Of a DNA stretch of 45,519 nucleotides, positions 29,881 through 35,964 are shown in pieces (within the stretch, counting starts at the first letter, position 1; each line of letters opens with the position of its first letter). The position numbers were made by a program, and so were the translations under genes. This stretch comes from Deinococcus sp. (GTDB taxonomy: Bacteria > Deinococcota > Deinococci > Deinococcales > Deinococcaceae), in the NCBI RefSeq assembly GCF_030523985.1, contig NZ_JAUNHK010000004.1, forward strand, positions 1-45,519, read 5' to 3'. A model generated the notes under the pieces. The model saw only the letters and a program-made list of their open reading frames with translations, was not told the DNA's origin and searched no databases.

Positions 29881-30279
29881 CTAAGGCAGCGGGACAGACA
29901 GAAGGGCCGCACGGGTGCGGGGTTTAAGGCGGGGACACGCGCCCACAGCTTCCAGCACGGCGCGGGCCGCTTCGGGGCTGACTCTGCCGCGTGGGGCGGT
30001 CAGGTCTTCCAGTGGCAGGGTAAAAGTGCGGGTGCAATCTGCCCATGAGTCATAGGTTAGGAAGGGGTGCGCCTGGGCGCTGATGGGGGCATAGCACGGG
30101 CGAAGGTGCGGCCCCTGGCCTAGCTCATTTACCTTCGAGTTGATGACTACGCCCACAGCCGAAGACCCGGACACCATGAGGCAGATAAAAAACTTATGCT
30201 TCGCCGGGTTAGTCCCTTCCATCCACACATGAAAGACGCCCCACACGGGGGCGCGGTCTTCGCCCGCTGCGAGGCTCAC
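29881..30279 (-). CDS. Candidate PanT-type toxin
   Basis: A 132-residue protein, GTG start overlapping the Panacea gene's stop (GTGA). It has a compact beta-rich core: VWGVFHVWMEG, KHKFFICLMVSG, AVGVVINSKVNE and HPFLTYDSWADC, then a helical tail. This order (KHKF...VVINSK...YDSWxDC) is what I would expect of the small partner proteins encoded next to Panacea antitoxins. Direct toxicity and target are not visible in sequence; assignment rests on pairing. Confidence 0.55.
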   Translation of the reverse strand: MSLAAGEDRAPVWGVFHVWMEGTNPAKHKFFICLMVSGSSAVGVVINSKVNELGQGPHLRPCYAPISAQAHPFLTYDSWADCTRTFTLPLEDLTAPRGRVSPEAARAVLEAVGACPRLKPRTRAALLSVPLP

Positions 30280-30785
30280 GGGTGCGGGTCTGCCAGATGT
30301 TCCAGCACGGCGCGGGCATTGGGCAGCGTGCGGGCGATATGGGCGGCAGTCATGGGCAGACCGGGCGGGCAGGTCTTCCAGTCTTCGCCGCGTGTCCGGG
30401 CGCTGACCTCTTCCGGCGCGTCTTCGCCGTACAGGGCCAGCACTTCGCCCATGACTTCGAGGGCAGCCGGGCTTAGCTCTTCCATGTCAGGGGCCGCGCC
30501 TGCGGTCAGGTCTAAGCCCTGCCGGGTCAGGGTAAGCAGCGGGCCGGGCGTGGGGCCGTGTCTCATGGCTTCGTATGTCCCCCCACAGATAAGCGCACCG
30601 TACCGGGACAGGTGGGCGCGGTCAGCAAGGTAAAAAAGGGCGCTGACCTTCTCGAAGGTGGGCGCGGGCGCGTGCTGGGCAAGGAAGAGGGCAGCGGCCC
30701 GGCACGCTTCTAGGTCTTCCTCTGCCCACAGGTCAGACCCGGCGAAGAGAAAAGGCCCGGCGTGTGCGGTGCGGTGTACGGTCAT
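30276..30785 (-). CDS. Panacea (SocA-like) domain antitoxin
   Basis: A 169-residue protein with the Panacea signature FEKVSALFYLADRAHLSRYGALICGGTYEAMRHGPTPGPLLTLT at about residues 45-90. The Panacea domain neutralises diverse toxins in PanAT pairs and acts as a proteolytic adapter in SocA. The ATG at 30785 has Shine-Dalgarno AAGGGGGGAAG; a start at 30806 would add seven residues. It is first in a two-gene leftward operon with the toxin candidate and is divergent from the integrase; an addiction or anti-phage role is inferred. Confidence 0.8.
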   Translation of the reverse strand: MTVHRTAHAGPFLFAGSDLWAEEDLEACRAAALFLAQHAPAPTFEKVSALFYLADRAHLSRYGALICGGTYEAMRHGPTPGPLLTLTRQGLDLTAGAAPDMEELSPAALEVMGEVLALYGEDAPEEVSARTRGEDWKTCPPGLPMTAAHIARTLPNARAVLEHLADPHP

Positions 30786-30797
30786 GCTTCCCCCCTT

Positions 30798-30815
30798 CCT
30801 GCCCACGCGGGCAGG
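30798..30815. promoter_or_regulatory. Inverted repeat between integrase and antitoxin genes
   Basis: CCTGCCC and GGGCAGG face each other around ACGC, just upstream of the antitoxin Shine-Dalgarno. It could be the operator for autoregulation of the toxin-antitoxin operon. Confidence 0.4.
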
Positions 30816-30904
30816 CCCACAGAATAGCGCGGCCCTCTTCCTCTTCTGTCTCTTTCCTTCCTGTAGCGTCTTCGCGCTTCCTCTTCTGTCCTAACCTGTC
30901 CGGC

Positions 30905-32212
30905 ATGGGCAGGCAACCTAAGAAGAAAGAGGGCAAGCGGGGACACCATGAGGGCAGTTACACGCTAAACGCTTCCGGTACGGTGGGCTGGCGCGTGCGG
31001 GTCAAGTTTCCAGACGGCACAGACGAGCGGCGCACGGGGACAGCCCGCAACATGACCGAAGCGCGGGCGGCTGTCCGGCAGGTACAGGAAGAGGCGGCGG
31101 CGGGTCTGCGGCCCGTGTCTGCGGCCCTGACGGTGGGCCAGATGGTCACGGAATACATGGAAGCGAAGGCGGGGACGTGGGCAGACCGTACCCGCTGGAA
31201 TAACGAAAAGCTGTATACGCGGTATGTCCTCGAAGACCTGGGCCAGCTTCGGGCCGCTGGCCTGGAAGCTAAGCGCCTGCGGGCCTACTTCGCGGCCCTC
31301 GAAGAGAGGGGCTTAGGGGACAGCGGGCGGCGGCAGGTTCACAGCCTTCTGAGCGGCGCATATAAGCGGGCCATAGGGGACGGGCTTCTAAGGGACAACC
31401 CTACCGCCCACGCGAAGCCCGGCAGGTCGAAAGACAGCGGCCCGGCGAAGTTAAAGCACTTTACGCCCGAAGAGTTACGGCGCTTTATCGAAGCGGCGCG
31501 GGCGGATAGGTGGGCGCTTCCCCTGGCCTTTATGGGCATGACGGGCTTACGGGTGGGCGAAGCCCTGGCCCTGACGTGGGCAGACCTCAAGACAGAAGAG
31601 GGGGGCGCGGTCTTTGTGGACATCTTGAAGACCCGAAGTGAGCATGAGGGCAAGGCGTACACGGGCGCACCGAAGACGGCGAAGGGGAAAAGGCGGGTCT
31701 ATCTGTCCCCCGAAGCCCTGGAAGTGCTGGAAGAAATGCGCGGGCATATCGCGCTCGAAGCCCGGCGACACGGCAAAGTCTGGCCCACGAATAAGGAAGG
31801 GGCCAGCACGGGGCCGCTTTTCCCTTCTGCCCTGTCCGGGGACTTTATGCGGCAGGACACGGCCCGCCACGTCATGCGGCGCACCTGTGAGCGGGCCGGG
31901 CTTCCCCTGCTGTCCCCCCATGCGCTGCGGCACAGTACGGGAACTTTCCTGATAGCGCGGGGGGCTGACCCGGTGAGCGTTTCGGCCCTGCTAGGTCACG
32001 CCCAAACGTCTACCACGCTGAACCTGTACGCCCACGCCCTGCCGGACAAGCTGCGGGCGCTGGCCTTCGGTACGGCAGACCTTCCGGGGGGCCAGCCTGT
32101 CCCCGCAGAGAAAGCGGCGAAGGAAGAGGCGGCAGACCCGCGCCCGGCCCGGCGTGCGCCTAAGCTGGCCCGGTCTGGTAAGGCCAGCCCACGCCGGAAG
32201 CGGCAGGATTAG
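30905..32212 (+). CDS. int: Tyrosine recombinase integrase
   Basis: A 435-residue phage-type integrase. An N-terminal AP2-like arm-binding part (HEGSYTLNASGTVGWRVRVKFPDG) and a SAM-like core-binding domain (LTVGQMVTEYMEAKAGTWADRTRWNNE) precede the catalytic domain. Active-site residues are Arg216 (GLRVGEAL), His339 and Arg342 (HALRH), His365 (GHAQTSTT) and the nucleophile Tyr375 (LNLYAHA). The ATG at 30905 follows CCGGC and begins MGRQPKKKEGKRGHHEG. It ends 568 bases from attR, the usual arrangement for elements in tRNA genes. Confidence 0.93.
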   Translation: MGRQPKKKEGKRGHHEGSYTLNASGTVGWRVRVKFPDGTDERRTGTARNMTEARAAVRQVQEEAAAGLRPVSAALTVGQMVTEYMEAKAGTWADRTRWNNEKLYTRYVLEDLGQLRAAGLEAKRLRAYFAALEERGLGDSGRRQVHSLLSGAYKRAIGDGLLRDNPTAHAKPGRSKDSGPAKLKHFTPEELRRFIEAARADRWALPLAFMGMTGLRVGEALALTWADLKTEEGGAVFVDILKTRSEHEGKAYTGAPKTAKGKRRVYLSPEALEVLEEMRGHIALEARRHGKVWPTNKEGASTGPLFPSALSGDFMRQDTARHVMRRTCERAGLPLLSPHALRHSTGTFLIARGADPVSVSALLGHAQTSTTLNLYAHALPDKLRALAFGTADLPGGQPVPAEKAAKEEAADPRPARRAPKLARSGKASPRRKRQD

Positions 32213-32326
32213 GGGGCATTCTGAGCAGATAATGTGCAATATGAGCAACTGCGCCCGGCAGAAGTGGGGCGCTTTTTTGTGGCCTTCCTTACGCTTCCGG
32301 CCCTTTTTCGGGCTGTCCCTGCCTTC

Positions 32327-32509
32327 TGTCCCCACGTTGTCCCCACGCGGCCCCAAAAGTGGGGACAGAAGCACGGCGCTTTTTTTGCCGTCTGGCATGG
32401 TCTTTTCTGGCTTGTCCCCGCGTGCTGTCCCCACGTCCCCGAAGTGTGGGGACAGTGTTTTTTATCGTGTGGGCGCGGCTTTTTCGTCTTCTGTCCCCAC
32501 CGTCCCCAC
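32327..32509. repeat. Array of TGTCCCCAC repeats by attR
   Basis: TGTCCCCAC occurs at 32327-32335, 32338-32346, 32426-32434 and 32492-32500, inverted at 32359-32367 and 32446-32454, with variants at 32413 (TGTCCCCGC), 32501 and 32592. They lie between int and attR in a stretch (32213-32779) with no convincing gene. They look like arm-type integrase-binding sites. Some pairs also form hairpins. Confidence 0.6.
32425..32463 (+). terminator. Terminator downstream of int
   Basis: CTGTCCCCAC pairs with GTGGGGACAG (10 bp) and is followed two bases later by TTTTTTTAT. It uses two of the TGTCCCCAC repeats as its arms. Confidence 0.65.
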
Positions 32510-32694
32510 TTTTTTGCATAGGGTATACGCTCAAAACTTTTTAGCGCACTTCTGTTTATGAGCGTTCTCATATAAGGGCAGGGGGGCAGGCTGTCCCCAT
32601 GACCCGGCGAAGGGAAGAGGGGGCCAGCACTCGAAGCCCTGGCCCCATGCTGGCCCGGCCCCCTCTTCGGGCTATGGGCCTACCCTGTCGGACA

Positions 32695-32720
32695 TTTGGG
32701 CAAGGTTTGGGCAAAAGACC
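32695..32720. repeat. Two TTTGGGCA repeats near attR
   Basis: TTTGGGCA at 32695-32702 and TTTGGGCAAAAGACC at 32706-32720 match the right half of the inverted repeat near attL (12652-12663, followed by GACGGGG). Shared end-proximal motifs suggest binding sites for integrase or excisionase. Confidence 0.5.
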
Positions 32721-32751
32721 CGGCGCGGCCCTGACAGCGGGCAGAAGACAA

Positions 32752-32777
32752 AATAAAAAACCCCGCGCTAGGCGGGG
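32752..32777 (-). terminator. Element-supplied terminator for tRNA-Lys
   Basis: On the reverse strand CCCCGC pairs with GCGGGG around a 5-nt loop, followed by TTTTTTATT. It lies immediately beyond the tRNA 3' end and replaces the one displaced to 12444-12462. Confidence 0.78.
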
Positions 32778-32779
32778 CT

Positions 32780-32862
<83 letters not shown>

Positions 32863-32873
32863 AGGCGGAAAGA

Positions 32874-32902
32874 AGTTTACGGCCAGGGAGCTGAATTGTC
32901 AA
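32874..32902 (-). promoter_or_regulatory. tRNA-Lys promoter
   Basis: TTGACA (32902-32897) and TAAACT (32879-32874) on the reverse strand, with a 17-bp spacer, end 13 bases before the tRNA 5' end. Confidence 0.7.
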
Positions 32903-32918
32903 GCCTTGCCCCTATGCC

Positions 32919-33389
32919 TCAGGGGCTGTCGAAGGCTGGAAGGAGTTGGGGCCTGTGCTGCACGGCGTAACCCCGAGTCAGCAGTTGCAGGCTCTGGGGG
33001 GTGGGGGAAAGGACGAGCACCCGTGCCAATGGCCCGGAAACCATCAGGGTCGCGTCCCCCTCCACGGTGGTGACCTGCTTGCCCGACGCTCCGGTAAGCT
33101 CCGCCGCTGTAAAGCCCGGCTGCTCTAGGGTCATCTGCCAGCCACGGGTGCGTTGCTCGCCGTCGTAATCCACCGTGACTGCCTGGGCTGGGAGCGGGGG
33201 CCGGGTGTCCCACCTCACCCGCCGGACCCCCACCTGATCGGCCACCTTGCCGCGCTGGTCGGCCTGGGCGTCGTAGGAGCCGTTGGCGGTGAAGAGCACG
33301 CGGCTGGTCAGGTCGCCCCCGCCGCTTTCCGGTTGACGCTGACACGATGCGAGCAGGGCGGCAAGCAGCAGGGGCACGAGACGTTTCAT
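32919..33389 (-). CDS. Lipoprotein of unknown function
   Basis: A 156-residue protein with a lipoprotein signal (MKRLVPLLLAALLASC, lipobox LASC; Cys16 would be lipidated). The mature part is beta-rich (SRVLFTANGSYDAQADQ, AVTVDYDGEQRTRGWQMTLEQPGFTAAEL) and ends in a Leu/Gln/Pro-rich tail. The in-frame ATG at 33458 would add 23 residues ahead of the signal and is unlikely. No family recognised. Confidence 0.75.
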   Translation of the reverse strand: MKRLVPLLLAALLASCQRQPESGGGDLTSRVLFTANGSYDAQADQRGKVADQVGVRRVRWDTRPPLPAQAVTVDYDGEQRTRGWQMTLEQPGFTAAELTGASGKQVTTVEGDATLMVSGPLARVLVLSPTPQSLQLLTRGYAVQHRPQLLPAFDSP

Positions 33390-33518
33390 GCCCGCATAGT
33401 AGCCGCGCCGGGCCACAAGCGCCAAAAACATGCGCCCACACGCGGAAAGTTTCCTCATGCGTCTCAGGGTCGCGTGCTACAATTCGCCGCGTGTGCTGTA
33501 CGGAGCCGTGCCCCGAAA

Positions 33519-33544
33519 CGAAAACCGCCGCCCCGAGAGGCGGC
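33519..33544 (-). terminator. Terminator of tRNA-Arg
   Basis: Reverse-strand GCCGCC (33544-33539) pairs with GGCGGC (33532-33527), followed by GGTTTTCGTTT. Confidence 0.72.
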
Positions 33545-33555
33545 AGTGTTTTGGG

Positions 33556-33632
<77 letters not shown>

Positions 33633-33643
33633 AGAGCTTGGGT

Positions 33644-33672
33644 AAGCTAGCACTTCGCCTCAGCGAGTGCAA
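33644..33672 (-). promoter_or_regulatory. tRNA-Arg promoter
   Basis: TTGCAC (33672-33667) and TAGCTT (33649-33644) on the reverse strand with a 17-bp spacer, 12 bases from the tRNA 5' end. Confidence 0.6.
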
Positions 33673-33702
33673 GGTATCCGGGTGGGGCGACAGGGAGAAG
33701 AA

Positions 33703-35628
33703 GTGAACAAAAAGAAAGCTGTCAACGGCCTGCTGATTGGCCTATCCGTTCTGCTGGTCGCCGGGATGGCCTACCAATTCACGCCCAACGTGGGCAGCCT
33801 GTTTAACCGTCAGCAGGGCACCCCGGCCTTCAAGGTGAACGGTGAAGTGGTCACCACCGAGGAACTCGAGGCGGCCCGCCGGGGCAACCCCATCCTCGCC
33901 AGCACCGACGAGGGCGTGCTGGGCGACGATTTCAAGACCTATCTGGTGTCACAGGCCATCGATCGCAAGGCCATCACCGGGGGGCTGGGCGACATTCAGG
34001 TCAGCCGCGCCGAGGTGGACGAACAGGTCAAGAAGGTCCGTGAAGCCAACGGCCTGACCGACAACAAGGCCTGGACCGACGCCCTTCAGAGCAACGGCCT
34101 GACCGACTCGGGGTTCCGCACCCAGGTCAAGCAGCAACTCGCCTATGACAAGAAGCTGGAGCAACTTCGCACCTCGACCCCAGCCCCCACGGACGCCGAA
34201 CTGCGGGCTTTCTACGACCTGAACAAGAGCAACTACCAGTCCGAACCCCAGATCGTGGCCCGTCAGATCGTGGTGACGGACAAGGCCAAGGCCGCAGGGC
34301 TGCTGGCCCAGGCGCGGGGTGGGGCCGACTTTGCGGCGCTCGCCACGGCCAACAGCACCGAGGGCAAGGACCGGGGCGGCGCTCTGGCTCCCCTGGAAAA
34401 CGGACAGCCGCGCCCCGTCGTGCAGGCCACCCTGCCCACCGAAGTGGGGGCCGCGGCCTTTGCCCTCAAGACGGGCGGCATTACCGATGTGATCGAGAGT
34501 AACGGCAAGTTCTACATCGTCAAGGTCGAGAAGTTCCTGCCCGGTCAGCCCAAGACCTTCGAGCAGGCCAAGGCCGACGTGACCACCGCCGTGCGCCAGC
34601 AGAAGCAGAACGCCGCCATCGAAAAGTGGTCGGACGGGCTGCGGCAGAGCGCCCAGGTCGAGTACGTGGACCCCGCCTGGAAAATCGAGAACCCCACCGT
34701 GGCGAGCGTGGCCGGGAAAAACATTCCCTACTCCGAGGTCGTGGCGCAGGTGGTCAACAACCAGCAGATTGCCAGCTTGGTGGGCCAGTTGCCGCCCGAG
34801 CAGTTGCCCGAGCTGCTGAACAAGACTTTCAAGCCCCAGGTCGTGCAGCAACTGATTCAGGGCTTCGCCGCGCCCAACGTCGCCCAGAAGTTGGGCCTGG
34901 CCCTCACCGGACCTCGCCAGCAGATTGCCCAGCAGCTCGCGCAGTACGGAGCGCATGACGTGCAGGTCACGGACGCCGATGTGCAGAAGTACTACCGCGA
35001 AAACGTCGCGCAGTTCGAGACACCCGCCAGCGCCACGCTGGACGAGGCTAGCTTCAAGGACAAGAACCAGGCTGCCGCTTTCCGCGCCGACTGGAACGGT
35101 CAGGGCGACTTTGTGGCCGCCGCGACCAAGGCGGGCGGCACGGTCAGCGAACGCGGGCAGGTGGCCCCCACCCCCGACCAGACCGGGCAGGTGCCCCCCG
35201 TGACCGCCGCTGCTTTCAATCAGACGCTGCGCCCCGTCGGCAGTGGCAGCCTGACCCCGGTGGTGCAGGTGGGTGACCGCTATGTGGTCGGCTACGTCCG
35301 CGACCTGACCCGCGCCAGCACCAAGCCGCTGAGCGAAGTGGCGGGCAGCATCCGCGAGCAACTGCTGACCCAGAAGCAGGCCGAAGTCGGTCAGGCGTTC
35401 CTCGACAAGCAGGTGTCGGCCCTGAATCCCAAGAACAACCTGGAAGCGGTTCTGGCGGCCCAGGCCAAGCGGGTCGGTGCGCAGAAACCGACCACGCCCG
35501 CGCCCGCGACGCCCGAAGGTGGCAGTGCGCCCGCCCAGCCCGCCACCACTCCGGCGGAAGAGGCTCCCGCTGACGGCACCTCGACCGAGAGCACGCCCAC
35601 CGAAAGCACCCCACCCGCTCAGCGCTGA
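33703..35628 (+). CDS. Membrane-anchored peptidyl-prolyl isomerase, SurA/PpiD-like
   Basis: A 641-residue foldase. The N-terminus is one transmembrane anchor (GLLIGLSVLLVAGMAYQF). A SurA_N-type chaperone region precedes a PpiC rotamase domain around residues 185-285, with VARQIVVTDKAKAAGLLAQARGGADFAALA, DRGGALAPLENG and AAFALKTGGITDVIESNGKFYIVKVEKF. A second, more diverged rotamase-like part follows (VPPVTAAAFNQTLRPVGSG...VVGYVRDL). The tail is Pro/Thr/Glu-rich. GTG 33703 after AGGGAGAAG fits better than 33667. Likely folds exported envelope proteins. Confidence 0.88.
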   Translation: MNKKKAVNGLLIGLSVLLVAGMAYQFTPNVGSLFNRQQGTPAFKVNGEVVTTEELEAARRGNPILASTDEGVLGDDFKTYLVSQAIDRKAITGGLGDIQVSRAEVDEQVKKVREANGLTDNKAWTDALQSNGLTDSGFRTQVKQQLAYDKKLEQLRTSTPAPTDAELRAFYDLNKSNYQSEPQIVARQIVVTDKAKAAGLLAQARGGADFAALATANSTEGKDRGGALAPLENGQPRPVVQATLPTEVGAAAFALKTGGITDVIESNGKFYIVKVEKFLPGQPKTFEQAKADVTTAVRQQKQNAAIEKWSDGLRQSAQVEYVDPAWKIENPTVASVAGKNIPYSEVVAQVVNNQQIASLVGQLPPEQLPELLNKTFKPQVVQQLIQGFAAPNVAQKLGLALTGPRQQIAQQLAQYGAHDVQVTDADVQKYYRENVAQFETPASATLDEASFKDKNQAAAFRADWNGQGDFVAAATKAGGTVSERGQVAPTPDQTGQVPPVTAAAFNQTLRPVGSGSLTPVVQVGDRYVVGYVRDLTRASTKPLSEVAGSIREQLLTQKQAEVGQAFLDKQVSALNPKNNLEAVLAAQAKRVGAQKPTTPAPATPEGGSAPAQPATTPAEEAPADGTSTESTPTESTPPAQR

Positions 35629-35642
35629 GCCACTGAATAAGA

Positions 35643-35681
35643 GCAGGCCGCCTTCGTTTGCTGGAGGCGGCCTGCCTTTTG
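35643..35681 (+). terminator. Rho-independent terminator
   Basis: GCAGGCCGCCT pairs with AGGCGGCCTGC (11 bp), followed by CTTTTGCTTT. It separates the foldase from the converging glutaredoxin-like gene. Confidence 0.85.
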
Positions 35682-35692
35682 CTTTGGCCCGG

Positions 35693-35962
35693 TCAGTCCG
35701 GCTTGGTAGGGGTGGCAAATTCGCGCAGCAGTTGCAACTTGAGCTGGGTGAGGCGGGAGCGGCTCAGGACACCGCGCAGCAGTTCGCGTTCGCCCAGCGC
35801 CAGCACCGGGATGTGGTGCCCGTACCGCGCCCGCAGGTCGGGGTCGTCGTCAATGTTGCAGACTTGGTACGCCAGTTCCATCTGCTCCAGATGTTCGGCG
35901 GCCTGTTCGCATAGGTGGCAGCCGGGGCGACTGTAGAGGGTGAGCTGGGGCAGACGTGACAT
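35693..35962 (-). CDS. Glutaredoxin-like protein
   Basis: An 89-residue thioredoxin-fold protein. LTLYSRPGCHLCEQAAEHLEQM holds the CxxC redox pair (Cys15, Cys18), and GHHIPVLALGERELLRG provides the cis-Pro. Size and the short C-terminal helix fit the small glutaredoxin-like (DUF836) proteins. Its start is two bases from the kinase stop, so it is likely the second gene of that operon. Confidence 0.87.
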   Translation of the reverse strand: MSRLPQLTLYSRPGCHLCEQAAEHLEQMELAYQVCNIDDDPDLRARYGHHIPVLALGERELLRGVLSRSRLTQLKLQLLREFATPTKPD

Positions 35963-35964
35963 GT

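Larger units (their letters stand above)
12514..32779. mobile_element. 20.3-kb integrative element in tRNA-Lys(CTT)
   Basis: Bounded by exact 51-bp repeats 20,317 bp apart; the right repeat completes an intact tRNA-Lys. It encodes a tyrosine integrase by attR, an HTH/excisionase-like protein, a primase-helicase, XRE-type regulators, a Panacea toxin-antitoxin pair and many small unknown proteins. There are no recognisable capsid, terminase, tail or conjugation genes. Base usage differs from the flanks: it lacks GATC and repeats GGCGAAGAGAAGACGG. It is best described as a plasmid-like integrative element or a phage satellite; which is inference. Confidence 0.93.

Noticed and set aside
32154..32561. 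Forward ORFs over the TGTCCCCAC region
   Set aside because: Their sequence is dictated by the repeats and passes through a terminator hairpin; no ribosome-binding site.
12827..32720. CRISPR array from the many short repeats
   Set aside because: Repeats are irregularly spaced, lie in genes, and there are no unique spacers or cas genes.
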